A DNA stretch of 38,517 nucleotides from Schoenoplectus triqueter (GCA_964058805.1 CAXKVV010000952.1:1-38517); one strand, 5' to 3'. Counted from the first letter of the stretch, positions 10,384 to 21,000 are shown. Numbers and translations: made by a program. The notes: generated by a model from the sequence alone, not told the origin.

Positions 10384-11305
10384 CTCCCCCTCAAACGAGG
10401 ACTTGTAGAGATCAAATAGTCCTAGTTTGCAAGTGATATCCTCAAAAGATTTCACACTTAATCCCTTTGTAAACACATCGGTCAATTAATCTTCTCTTTT
10501 GACGAATGGAGTTATCATTTTCTTTGATTGAACCTTCTCTCTAATGAAGTGACAATCGATTTCAATATATTTTGTTCACTCGTGGAAGATGGGATTTGCC
10601 GCAATGTGCCGAGCCAATTGATTGTCACAATATATTTTCATTGGTTCCTTATTTATAATATTTAACTCGACTAAAACTTGTTTGATCCATATTGGTTCAC
10701 TTGCGGTGGAAACCATGGCTCGATATTCGAATTTCGCGCTTGATCGTGTCATGACACCTTGTTTTTTGCTTTTCCATGTGACTAGATTCCCGCCTACAAA
10801 TGTGTAAAAACCGATTGTTGATTTTCTATCATAACTTTCGACCCAATCCGCATCGGAATAGCCACATATATCAATAGTGCAATTATTTTTCATCCAAATT
10901 CCTTTCTCGGGTGAGTTCTTTAAATATCTCAATATTCTAATTACGACCTCTAAATGAGAGGTTCTTAGTGCATGCATAAATTGACTAATTTGACTTATGA
11001 CAAATGATAAATCTGATCTTGTAACGGTCAAGTAGATCAACTTCTCTATAAGCCTTTGAAAGAGACTTACATCCTTTGATGCTTCACCATCTTCGGTGTT
11101 CAGCTTAACATTTATTTCTATTGGAGTTTTGACCAGTTTACATCCTAATTTGCCAGTCTCTTTAAGTAAATCAAGTACATATTTTCTTTGAGATATAAAA
11201 AGACCTTTGTGTGAGTGAGCGATTTCTATTCCAAGAAAATATTTTAGTTTGCCCAAATCTTTAATCTCAAAGGTGTGTTTGAGGTCTTTTTTAATACACT
11301 CAATT
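10378..11305 (-). pseudogene. Ty1-copia pol remnant: reverse transcriptase C-terminus and RNase H
   Basis: On the minus strand the frame reads FEIKDLGKLKYFLGIEIAHS (end of the copia reverse transcriptase), then RYLKNSPEKGI, the RNase H signature SDADWVESYDRKSTIGFY, NLVTWKSKKQ, SSAKFEYRAM and CDNQLARHIAANPIFHE. Gag, protease, integrase and most of the RT are missing; homology starts abruptly near 11305. The frame then meets a TGA where the family has Arg (CGA to TGA) and, further on, a TAA where Gln is usual (CAA to TAA). Between and after these stops it stays recognisable (YIEIDCHFIREK, TDVFTKGL, EGEC) to a natural stop at 10378. Both stops are C-to-T changes, as expected of methylated, silenced DNA. 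Confidence 0.9.
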
Positions 11306-11782
11306 AACGGAGTTTGACTATAACGAGCCTACATCTCCGAGACCCACAATCACCAACGTCGATTGCGTCGAGTCACTAAACCACAGTGTTCGTACAACTG
11401 TGAACTTTCGATCCCTTACACCAAGTAAACGGGCAGTTGTCGGCCAAGAAAATAATAAGAACAACACCTCTAACAAGAATAAGTCTCACGAAAGAGAAAA
11501 CACTCAACAATCACTCTAATATAATCTATTAAAAGTTTAGTAAAGTAATCTTAAGATTATAACAAAGTATTTCAAGGTTTCAAAGGTTTAACAATGACAG
11601 CTAGAGTTTCTCAAAGGTATGGCTATGAAAAATCACTATTTGGAGGAGAGAGGTTATTATTATTTACAGTCGGGCAACAAAATAAGCAACAAATCAGCAA
11701 ATCTGGCAGAAAATCAGTAGAATCTGTTGCAGCGGTTAGATAACCGTTGCAATGGTTAGATAACCGTTGCAATGGTTAGGTG
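11306..11782 (-). mobile_element. LTR/leader-like sequence of a second copia-type element, part 1
   Basis: Read on the minus strand this stretch resembles the R-U5 portion of a plant copia LTR, ending in a GTGGGTCTCGGAGATGTAGG motif of the kind common near such LTR ends (recognition from memory, not searched). It joins directly to the truncated pol fragment near 11306, so either an internal deletion or an insertion brought them together. Its upstream end (near 11724-11777) carries three CCGTTGCAATGG-type palindromic units and is interrupted by the solo LTR at 11788-12252. It continues at 12258. Confidence 0.4.
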
Positions 11783-11787
11783 ATGCT
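11783..11787. repeat. Target-site duplication ATGCT, left copy
   Basis: Five-base direct repeat flanking the 465-bp solo LTR. The right copy is at 12253-12257. Five bases is the normal duplication length for copia and gypsy integration. Confidence 0.8.
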
Positions 11788-12252
11788 TGTTATAATATGA
11801 TATATCTCGGTGGAAGGAAGAAAATAATTCTGAAATTTCTTTCTATTCAAACTATATCTTCTATTTCTCTTACACTTTTTCTCTTCTCTCTTACTTGCTT
11901 ACAAAAGAATATAAGTCTATTTATAACCTTAGACATGACTCTTAAAATTCATAATAAAAACATATAATAAAAACAGAATTCTAAACAACACCCTTTCAGC
12001 TGACCCCTATCCACTAAAATCGTCATAACTCTCTGTAGGGAACTCCAAACGATTTGGAATTTAAACCATTGGAAACTAGACTTCAAGATCTTTCCATCCA
12101 TAGGTCATACATTAAATTCCACGTCCATTTGCCCCTTCAAAGAATATCATTAATCAGCCTTAAAATTCTGTCAAAGTGCTGAAGCTAAAGAGTCTCCCTT
12201 TATTTCATAATTTATTTAACTTTAATACTAAAATTAAGTTTATCTTTCAACA
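11788..12252 (-). mobile_element. Solo LTR (465 bp) with perfect 5-bp target duplication
   Basis: On the minus strand it starts TGTTGAAAGATAAACTTAAT and ends CATATTATAACA, giving the canonical TGTT...AACA termini. It is flanked by ATGCT on both sides. A TATAAATAGA promoter box lies at plus 11916-11925 (minus orientation), followed by a purine-rich AGAGAGAAGAGAAAAAG stretch as expected of the R region; U3 would be about 330-360 bp. No internal retroelement sequence accompanies it, so it is best explained as the product of unequal recombination between two LTRs. It inserted into the palindrome-rich sequence of the outer element, splitting it. The open frame at 11767-11967 is a by-product. Confidence 0.85.
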
Positions 12253-12257
12253 ATGCT
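12253..12257. repeat. Target-site duplication ATGCT, right copy
   Basis: Matches 11783-11787 exactly. Together the two copies define the solo LTR borders. Confidence 0.8.
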
Positions 12258-12540
12258 AACCCTAGCGAGGTTAACCGTTACAACGGATGTGAGATCTGTT
12301 ACAATGGTTAGGAGGGGAAAATTCTCTAGAAGATCTTGGATAAAGTTTGTACATAAAAAATTTATTCCGTTACAACAGTTATAGAGATCCGTTATAACGG
12401 TTGTTGCCTGACAAATAATGAATAAGGTTTTAAAGTCGTCCGTTGCAATGGTTAGGACAAAATAGCTCTGTTCTATTTGATTTAATCTCAATATTGTTTT
12501 GGTTACCTTTGTATAATATAATTCTAACCTAACCTAAGTC
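12258..12540 (-). mobile_element. LTR/U3-like sequence of the second copia-type element, part 2
   Basis: Continues the sequence interrupted at 11783. It contains further CCGTTRYAACGG-type units near 12273, 12296, 12367, 12389 and 12439. Units of this type contain CNGTTR MYB-type cores on both strands. Repeated MYB sites occur in the U3 of stress-induced copia elements such as tobacco Tto1, so a U3 enhancer is a reasonable but unproved reading. The far border of the element is not resolved. The minus-strand frame 12240-12491 translates the repeats as recurring TIVTD-like segments and is not a gene. Confidence 0.4.
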
Positions 12541-12674
12541 TTTTTTGAGATCTTCATTCAATTTGGTCCAATGCTTTATACTTACATTTCATAAATTCAA
12601 AGAAACTATTAAATTCTTATGTTATTGTTTTGCAAATTGACAAATATAATTTTATATAATTTTTAGAATTATTT

Positions 12675-12680
<6 letters not shown>

Positions 12681-12705
<25 letters not shown>
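12681..12705. repeat. (TA)n microsatellite
   Basis: Uninterrupted TA dinucleotides, about 25 bp. Confidence 0.95.
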
Positions 12706-12960
12706 CAAATCCTTACCCGTCGATCTTTATCCGGCCCTTACCCTACCCTTATCCGACACTTAGAGTCTGAAGAGTATAGTAAGGGTCAGACTTCTCAAGG
12801 ATCGGATTTATCCCTTAAAGATCAAGTCTTTTGAACTCAGCCCTCTAAAAAACTTTATCAAACTCGGCCGTCTCGTAGAACCGCTAGGCCCGACCCTCGA
12901 GAAGTCCTACCTGGCCTTTGAGGATGATGCCTACCTGTAACAAGGGATAGGTAGCTAGCC
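12706..12960. other. GC-richer stretch with degenerate CCTTACCC-type repeats
   Basis: Contains short reiterated words (CCGGCCCTTACCCTACCC, CCCGACCCTCGAGAAGTCC, CTCGGCC) and the inverted-like GTAAGGGTCAGACTTCTC. The base composition differs from the AT-rich neighbours. It may be the subterminal repeat region of a non-autonomous DNA transposon, but no terminal inverted repeats were found. Confidence 0.3.
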
Positions 12961-14925
12961 ACTTGGATACTCAAGATATGGTTTCACAAATACAGGATTA
13001 AACATTATATATTTCTAACTGATTTTCTGAGAAGTATATATTAGATTCAGCTAGCATAATGTCAAATTTTCTTCTGGTATGCAATCTTATTACCCAAGCA
13101 AGTGACCAACTAAAAGCCAGACTTCGAAATGTTGGTTCAGTTTTATGGACTTTTAATTCAGTTCTAGTCAATTTTTCTGATTCTTTGTTGTTCTCCAAGA
13201 AAATTGTTACTGAATTAACCCTGATAGTATAATCGATGATGATCAGCTCCCTGATTGTCTGATTGATGAGTTCAGCTATTAACTAACATTGTTTTACATT
13301 GTACAGTTATTATGTAATACAATCGAATGTCATCTTTAATCGGGAAATTGGTGATTTGAATTGGCCGATCTCAAAAGGAACGAGAAAATGAAATGTACCA
13401 TTCCAATTGCTATTTAAAACGCTCAGTGTGGCCTGAAAGGGCTCCTTTAATGATCAAATATCCACATTTATCCTTTCAAACTTGCCTAGTATTGTCAGAT
13501 GCAAAGTGCGTCATAGCTGAACGTTCACTGAATAATCCAAATTAATATACTTTACCCCTTACAAATATTTAGACAAAAAATTTGCCTCCGTTATTGTCGA
13601 ATTAATCTAATCGAGTCAATTTCTCTCCTCTTCTTTTCACCGTTTGACTATAGTCAAGGTATGAAAGAAATAAATAGAATATGCTAATAATAATTTAGTA
13701 GAGCAAGTTGATTAGATGTTAAATAATTCTTTTCTCGATCCCAATATAAGATCTATACATGCCAAGAACTATTGGGAGTTAATAGTGTCGGAGGGTAAAA
13801 CGATTTTTTTTTTTCCTTTCTCAAGACCAAGTACCAGTCAGTGCTCATTTTAGTTGTAGCCTTCATGGTTTTTGTTCGCAAGTTTTGTATCTGTTTCATT
13901 CAAATACTGCTGAATGGTAAAATAGCTCACACAAAACCCTTGATAAGATCTTATAGAACAATAAGAGAGTTCTGATGCTATTACTGCTCTTCAATATTTC
14001 ACATTATATAAATTTGTACCAGAAATGTCAGTATATGGTGCTGGGATAGTTTTAACCCTGTTTGCCATGAGCCTGACAATTAATCCAGCTAAACTTCCTC
14101 TTTGCAAGAATAATATTTTTGCTACTTCACCTATATATGACCTGTCATATGATTAGTCCTTTCTACTTTGCATATTTGTCATTTTGTGATAATCATATCT
14201 GTTTAGTGTTGTGATGATCATATCTGTTTGTGTGTTCTTCTTGTTCTTCTTTTTTCCTTGTAGTCTTCACAATGTGGAAAAGGTAGGTTTTTTCAGCACT
14301 GGCAATTGGTTGGTTTGTATGTGAATGTTTTACCAACTGGAGTTTATCAAAAAGGTACCAAACTACCAACTACGTTATAAGAAAAGCCCTAATGAATAGT
14401 ACTAAAACCGAGGTTTAGCATTTCTCTAATTTACCCTTGTTCAAAGTTTGAGACAATGTCTGGCTTCTTTTTCTTAAAAAAACAAAATATGTACCTGATT
14501 TCACGTTTTGAATTTTCTTCCTTAACGGCTCATTCCTTTTAATACACTCTTGGCTGGGTGCTTGTATCTCATATCACTCAACTGTTATTCCTTCTATTAG
14601 TAAAGTAGAAATGTTGGCACGACTGTTTATATATTAATGAGAAAATCTCTTAACAGTGCAGGGCGTATGTGTCAGCATCTAACGTAATGAAGAACTATCC
14701 TCATCTCCTACTTATTGGACCTGATTTTGCTTGTGTATTCCTAGTAGCAAGATACCATCTCTGTCACTTGAATTTTTTCTTTTTGAAAATATCGCTTTAT
14801 TAATGAGTCCAAAAGAATTCATACATATGTATTATGTTGTAATGAGATTTCCTAAATGAGTTATCCAATTGATGCAGCAGTTATGCAGTATATACAATAT
14901 CAATTGATGGCTAACATATAACATC
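12961..14925. other. Unassigned stretch, no gene recognised
   Basis: AT-rich DNA with occasional splice-like AG...GT pairs (for example AG before 14264 and GT after 14282, and AG before 14297), but no reading frame I can follow between them. If the exons at 15.6-17.3 kb belong to a real gene, its 5' exons could lie here. The small minus-strand frame at 12998-13198 shows no recognisable domain. Confidence 0.3.
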
Positions 14926-15258
14926 GAGTTGAAGGAATGGCATGGCATGGCAATGTTAATGTTAATGTTAATGTAAGAGAGGGAATTATTCAAAATTGTT
15001 TTGTATTAGATGTTGCAATTGACTTGAAAATGTTGTGCACTTCTTAGTGTAATAAATTCATAATCCATTATTCATTATTCATTATTCGTTGTTCGTTATT
15101 CATTGATATTTTTAGATGAGGAGTTGAAGGAATGGCGTGGCAGTGTTAATGTAAGAGAGGGAATTAATTCAAAATTGTTTTGTATTAGATGTTGCAATTG
15201 ATTTGAAAATGTTTTGTATCTGCATTCACCATAAATGTGCACTTCTTAGTGTAATAAA
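14926..15258. repeat. Local duplication of about 130 bp, 195 bp apart
   Basis: GAGTTGAAGGAATGGC starts at 14926 and again at 15121. Both copies continue with GTTAATGTAAGAGAGGGAAT, then CAAAATTGTTTTGTATTAGA, and both end in CACTTCTTAGTGTAATAAA (ending 15056 and 15258). The first copy has GTTAAT triplicated; the second has an extra 24-bp or so before the shared end. The spacer carries ATTCATT-type repeats. Function unknown. Confidence 0.85.
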
Positions 15259-15587
15259 AATTAATATATTTATATCTCTAGATATTTTTTTAATCATAAC
15301 TTTATACTGAAATGTCATATTAAGATGAAGTAAAATTCATAACAATAAAATTTATAACTTTGTACTGAAAGGTCATTTTGCTGCATGATATTTTAATTTA
15401 TATTTGACAACTTAACATTTTACTGGGAGTAACAACATTTTTGCAATGATATGCTAGTATCACATATTCTGGATGATATGTTAGTTATAATGGGTTTTTA
15501 CAATTAATAAGTTCATCTGGAGTACATATCATTGTATTTTAAATTAAATTCACATGTTCTGAGGCCTCAATACTCTTGTTTTGACAG

Positions 15588-15623
15588 GGGAGAATAATCT
15601 CGGCTAACCTTTGTGATGGGAAG
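15588..15623 (+). CDS. Candidate small exon (12 codons), unrecognised
   Basis: Bounded by TTTTGACAG on the left and GTAAAATAAC on the right. It is in phase 0 at both ends and reads GRIISANLCDGK. It could splice in frame to the exon at 16662. Its small size makes it the weakest member of the set. Confidence 0.2.
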
Positions 15624-15799
15624 GTAAAATAACTGAATGGGCCTTCTGTTCTCTCCCGACACTGTTACGAAAATTTACTTTTTTTAGGCTTGATTTTGTA
15701 ATTGGATTAAGAATGTTTTTCCAAATCTGAATCTATAGTCTTTTGCGTTCCTCCTCTTTGCCATTACTAAGGGACCAACTACAAAATTAAATGAGGGAA

Positions 15800-16186
15800 A
15801 GGATCAGTTGGCAATGATTATCTTGATAATTTTGATAATAAATTTTAAAATAAATACGAAATTTTTTTTTTTTTTATGGATATGTTCTTATACATATCGA
15901 TTGATGATGATTTAAATTTCATGCAATTTCATTATCGTTTGATGGTCCATCAAAAAACATCAAGTTATAACCGTTGCAAATTGTATAAAATTTTGTTGGT
16001 TTTTGATGGAGTATCAAGCGATAATAAAATTGCATGAAATTTTTTTTTTATAAAAATTATATGAAATTTAAATCACTATCAATTTATAAGTAGAAAATAT
16101 ATTCATAAAGTTTTTTCTATTTTTAAGATTTTTTTCATATTTATTTGAAAATTTATTATCAATATTGTCAAAATACAAGTGATCCC
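15800..16186. mobile_element. Foldback MITE (about 387 bp)
   Basis: Long imperfect inverted repeat. Left end GGATCAGTTG pairs with right end CAAGTGATCC; next TTTTGATAATAAATTTTAAA with the complement of the TTGAAAATTTATTATCAATA arm; then GATGATTTAAATTTCATGCA and TTATCGTTTGATGGTCCATC with their partners at 16005-16086. The centre is near 15975. AT-rich and non-coding. It lies between candidate exons of the unrecognised plus-strand gene, that is, in a would-be intron. The minus-strand frame 16068-16280 overlaps its right arm and is disregarded. Confidence 0.8.
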
Positions 16187-16661
16187 ATTCATTTAATGGA
16201 GGGTATGTGTCATTTTGTTTATCGTCTTCTTGTGTGTGGCAGTTGTTTATATCTTCATCATCATATATTGTGCTCAGCATGTGAAAATATGAAACCGTAA
16301 CTCACTAACATGACCAGTGGAAAAGTATCATTTAGTGCAGACGCCTAATATTGTTTGTGAATGCTCTGTAGCGAAGTAACAATACAAGGGTATAAACTGG
16401 CAAATTTTACACAATTATTTTTTGTGCTCCGTTAAAAGAAAAAACAGGGATGTGAATCACTCACTCTGTGAAATGCCTTATTGTATTTTCTTGTTTCGAA
16501 TACAGTCTGCTCCTCCATTTCACGACATCAGCCTCATCCATGAAATTAAAAAAATATGCTTTAGGAATCTACTACTTCAGGATAGAATATATTTTTGTTT
16601 TATTTGAGACCGTATTCAATGAAATGAATTTCTTCGGTTATTATTTGTTATAATATTACAG

Positions 16662-17314
16662 GATATCCGTGGAGAAATACTATTTGTTTACCCTAGAGTG
16701 GTCCTTGCCTCCTTTGTTAGGTCAAAATTGCACTTGAAAATTGTTATATCCTTTTGGGCACTGGTCTCTGCACTCTTTTCACAAACATCCTTAGATGCAA
16801 CCAGTAAAAAATCATGTTTTCCCTTTTGTCCTTTTACTCCTGAGGTCACTGGAGAGAGATATTGTAAACCTCCAGATTCTCTTTTGAACGACCAGGTAAG
16901 TATAGGTTCTGAGATGTTGTGGGGAAACCTTGCCAAGGAAAAGGAAATTAGTCTCATAATATATATTATAGATTCCCTTTTGCTGTATTACCTAAACACT
17001 TTTTAAGACATTTAAGCTGTATAAAGGATGAATGCATGTTACAATGCGCTTTTTGTAATAATTTCCTTGATAGAATTGAAATAGAAATACTCTTTATCAT
17101 TTTTGCCCTGTATTTTTTCTACTGAGGCATGCCATAATTTGGTTTTGCGAACTTGATACTCTTCGAATTTAGCTTACAGTTAACAAGAATCTCTTCTGCT
17201 GTACTGGGCTACTGGCACAATGGCAAGGTATGGTCTGGACTGGAGTCTGTACCCAGGTTTCTGTTAAAAGAAAGAGCAAATGAGGGAGAGGACTATAAAC
17301 ATCAAGATAACTAG
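16662..17314 (+). CDS. Unrecognised gene, two candidate 3' exons
   Basis: Exon a (16662-16895, 78 codons) follows TAATATTACAG and is followed by GTAAGTATAG. Exon b (17180-17314, 44 codons plus TAG stop) follows TTAGCTTACAG. Both are in phase 0 and join without a frame break. Exon a reads DIRGEILFVYPRVVLASFVR near its start, then a hydrophobic segment (IVISFWALVSALFS) and a Cys/Pro-rich tail with CFPFCPF and ERYCKPPDSLLNDQ. Exon b reads LTRISSAVLGYWHNGKVWSG and ends in a charged tail, EGEDYKHQDN. I do not recognise the family. Two strong in-phase splice boundaries and a non-repetitive amino-acid mix favour a real gene or recent gene fragment, perhaps a membrane protein. The 5' part is not identified, so it could equally be a pseudogene remnant. 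Confidence 0.4.
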
Positions 17315-19607
17315 ATGAGAAACGCGGTGGAGAGCAAGAGCAGCATCACTCTCTACCAGTGTCCAGTACCAGTGCCAGTGTCAATGTGCCAGTGCCCGGC
17401 TAATCAGTCTTACAGCGTGGTTCTCGGGACCCTAATACTGATTTTGCACATATTAATACTATGTACACTATAGTTTTACTGCAACACGCTCTTCGTATTC
17501 ATTATTTTTCTACTTACGCCTCATATATGATAAGAAATAATCATTAAGGTTGATGCATTCAGGCTCAAATGGTTTGGGCGTGTCACCGAAGATGGTTAGA
17601 GATGTTAGTGTTTGAAAGTGAAAGTGAAAGTGTGTGTGGACAAGAAAGCTACTTTAATCTATAATTTTTGTGTATATAAGTGAAATTGGATCTCTTTCTC
17701 TGTTATAAACTAGGTCTTATATACGGAAAATTTATCATAAGGATCATGACATGATCTTAACGAAAAATTGATTTTAAAAGTGACAACTATACGTAATGAC
17801 AAGTTAGTGTGATTGACCATATGTTATTGTCTTGTTTAGTTATGCTATTTTGAGTTGTGGCTAGTTATAATCACTGTTTATAATAGTGGGTCGTTACAAA
17901 GACAGCTATACTCCAGATGAGTAATGGGATGACTCGAGCTCGAGGTATGTTTATTTGGGATATATGATGAGTGAAGGAGAACGTGTAGGGTCCATTTAGT
18001 TTAATTCTTAGAGCTAAGTGTTCGGACTGACAATAAATGAGTTTTATGAAACATAGCCCTATCAAAGATAAGCATTTATTTAGAGAAAACCTAAAATATA
18101 AAATTGCAGTCAGTATAGAATAAAAGTGAAATCTAATCTTCAATGCTTGTTTAGGGCTAACCATTGCACTTTGATTTTTGAATTTTAAACAATATTTTCT
18201 CTTATGTTCCAATATATAGTCTAAAAATATTATATATGTCAAATGAATCATCACAATACCAGGATGAGAAAAGTCATATGTAAATATATTTTTTTTTGGA
18301 GAACATATGAAGGTAGAAATAGAAAAGATAATAAATAGGAAGTTTTTTGATGAAGTAAAAAAAATATTGCACATTGTATTTATATGTGCACATAATTTTC
18401 TTTTCTGAAATTGGATTATAAAATCAGATTAGTTATTTGAACATACAAATAATTTTCAGATTATTTCTAGGAGTTCAATTAGACATTGAAATGGTTGAAT
18501 GCAAAAGAAAGGGAGGGGAAAGAGAGTGAAAAAGTGCATGAGTTTAGGTCCCAGGAAGATATTTTATTAATAAATATAAATGAGGAGTAATTTCTTAGTT
18601 GATTTTAAAAGGGAGGGCATTTTATAATTACTGGTGTCATGATTGGAGCTTAACTTGTATGATCTTTTTGTGAATATGTAGGATCGATAATAAATCAATC
18701 TACCAACCTGCATAAAAGAATATAGTAAAATCGTCGATAAATTACTGATGTTTGAGTGAAGAATGAGAAACAACAACCGGCCCCCGTTTCATTTCCCTGT
18801 CCCTACTTTTGGCTCCATCCTTGCATCCTTAAGCGAAATTATTCTAAGTTTCAACGAAAACATGAGAATTATTTTAATGCACGACTAATTTTTACGGTGC
18901 ACTAAATCCCATGGCATGTATACGCAAAAAATATTACTCAGATTAAAAAATATAATTATTATTCATCGCAAAATTATTAAGATTCACAGTATTTAATGAA
19001 AGATCAAGTGTCTTTCAAATAAATTCAAACTTCATGCATATCCCATCTAAATAACACAATTATGGTTTTCATTTTCTTATTTGAAATTCTAATTTGGAAA
19101 TATGTATACTTGCAATTACTCAAAAAATGAAAAAAAAAAGAGATAGAAATAGAATCATTCACTTACTAGTTCAGGGTTTTATTTTTCATTGTTTTTAACA
19201 TATTTATTTTTCATTACTACCAGAGTACCAGTAAATCTCGTACAACGGCACGAGTTATTAAATTATCCGTGCAGTTGTCATATGGAAAAAAAAATGAAAT
19301 TATCGACTGGATGGATTACTAGTTTACTACACTACTTGAGACGATCAAAGGATGAAGGGTCAGGAAGTAGTACCTTCCCGAGGGCGAAGAGAGAGAAAGA
19401 AAAGCTTTTGTTTTAAATTTTCATGTGAGAAGATGGGGGAGTAAAGATACGAAAGCGACATGCTGCCTGTGGGTCCCATCTCTTTTGCTATAGTATAGCC
19501 TATTAGCCTGTACTTTGTCTTCTCGGATCTCTGGTATTTGATATTCCCATCCTCTCTCAGATCTTAATTCAAGTCATACTCATACATGCATTGTGGTATG
19601 AGCGCTG
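17315..19607. other. Gene-free AT-rich stretch
   Basis: Begins with what could be the 3' region of the preceding exons, including a short CCAGTG-rich run (17356-17398). The rest is AT-rich. The longest frame, minus 17871-18374 (167 codons), is rich in Phe, Ile, Ser and Lys, has no domain I recognise and no splice or promoter context. A plus-strand frame at 19189-19416 is also unconvincing. Confidence 0.4.
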
Positions 19608-19739
19608 ATCCACTGCTGTGCACCGTCTTGCAGCGTAGTACCTGATCCGTTCGATCATTTCAAAATTTATATTAATTCGAATTTTAAAATAATCAAACGG
19701 ATTTAGTATTGCGTTGAACGGTGCTGCAGAGCAGTGGAT
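19608..19739. mobile_element. Small foldback element (132 bp)
   Basis: Left arm ATCCACTGCTGTGCACCGTC, then GCAGCGTAGTACCTGATCCG and TCATTTCAAAAT, pairs with a right arm ending GGTGCTGCAGAGCAGTGGAT. The loop is AT-rich, around 19666-19680. This is a compact MITE-like hairpin. The minus-strand frame 19569-19811 runs across it and is a by-product. Confidence 0.75.
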
Positions 19740-19920
19740 ATGAATTCTTGTGATTTGTGGATCAGGATCGAACCTCCATAGACGGACAATACTTTGCAGA
19801 AGTGAAAACACATGTTCTCAAAAAATAAAAAAGGAAAAACAAAAATGAAAATATATATTATTTATCTAAAACATCTTAATAGAAAAAGCACCTAATTAAA
19901 CCTCAACTAGAGGTTTGAAG

Positions 19921-20085
19921 ACGGTCCGTTTCGGGATGATCCAGTTCAAATTCGGACAGTCTACGGTCCACACGGTTCGGTCTTATGCGGTCCAAATTCG
20001 AAAAAATCGAATCCGTCCTACCGTTGGCCCCGAGGGCCGGACCCCACGAGACGGGACGAGACGGTCCACGGTCTGGTCCGAATTT
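19921..20085. mobile_element. CGGTCC-rich segment, possible subterminal region of a non-autonomous element (left)
   Basis: GC-rich island inside very AT-rich DNA, with repeated CGGTCC/GGTCCAAATTCG words (for example at 19921, about 19970, 20006 and 20063). It is followed by about 350 bp of almost pure A/T. Clusters of short subterminal repeats around an AT-rich core are typical of non-autonomous hAT-like transposons. No terminal repeats were fixed. Confidence 0.4.
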
Positions 20086-20537
20086 TTTTTATAAATTGGG
20101 AAAAATAATAATTTATCATATTTTTTAATAATAATTTTTAACTAATTCGAATTCTTATTTTTAATTATTTAAAAATCTAATAGTACTAAAAAATTAAAAA
20201 ATGTGCAAAAAAATAAATTTTCAGAAAATTATTAAAAATAATAAAAGTTAAAAAATAAATTTATTAATTTTTAAATAATAATTTTCATCGAATTAATTAT
20301 GTATTTTTTAATAATTTAAAAATCAAATAATATAAAAAAATTATAAAAATATCAAAAATTATAAAAAATTGTAAATTTTTTTATATAAAAAACCAATTCG
20401 GTCAATATTTTTTTCAAAAAAAATAAATTGGTCATTAAACTTTTTAATTTCAAGGTTGGAAGACTGGAAGTACCGGCCGCTAAAAAATTTATGCAAATTT
20501 GTTATCGTCAGTTTGAAAGTAGGAAATGAGCTATAAT
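20086..20537. other. Extremely AT-rich spacer
   Basis: Runs of A and T with AATTTTTAATAAT-type words. No gene; the small minus-strand frame at 20359-20547 is composed of these runs. Confidence 0.6.
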
Positions 20538-20695
20538 CTCGAGTCACGAGTTGTCGAGAGCTGGCTCGAGCCAGTTCGAGATGGACTTTCAGCTCGGAAG
20601 TGATGCGTACAACTCGCTTGACTTGGCTCGTAAAATTATGAGCTGAATTCGAGTTGATCTTCGCTCACTCGAACTCAACTCATATACAGCCCTAA
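20538..20695. mobile_element. hAT-like terminal segment with CTCGAG/GAGCTC words
   Basis: Contains CTCGAGTCACGAG, GAGCTGGCTCGAGCCAG, CAACTCGCTTGACTTGGCTC and ends CATATACAGCCCTAA. On the minus strand this begins TTAGGGCTGTA, the same kind of terminus as the hAT-type MITE at 31383-31933 (TAGGGCT...). Probably the right end of a related element; its left end was not found. Confidence 0.5.
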
Positions 20696-21000
20696 CAATA
20701 ATGTCTGCATTCCAAATAAAAAGTGGCCGAGTTTCAATATATCTTAGTGATGCCACCTGATATTCAATACTAACCGTTTGATCTGCTATTTATCTTGATT
20801 AAATCATTTATGCATCATTCCTTCTCTATCCTTATTTAAAAATAAATTTGATGTGCATCAAGTGCTATATAACTTTTAAAACAATACGGACCCTTTTTTA
20901 TTTCTATATAAAGTTTTTACCTAACTAATTTTATTATTTTAATTATACATAATATCATTTTTTGGAGAAAAATATTATTATATGTTTTTTCCTTGTCATG

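Noticed and set aside
10622..10807. Plus-strand frame inside the copia remnant
   Set aside because: Antisense shadow of the RNase H reading frame.
12240..12491. Minus-strand 83-codon frame
   Set aside because: Translates the CCGTTGCAACGG-type repeats and the end of the solo LTR.
17871..18374. Minus-strand 167-codon frame, longest in the non-ERECTA part apart from the copia fragment
   Set aside because: Phe/Ile/Lys/Ser-rich composition typical of AT-rich non-coding DNA, no recognised motif, no promoter or splice signals. A protein search with a clear homologue would overturn this.
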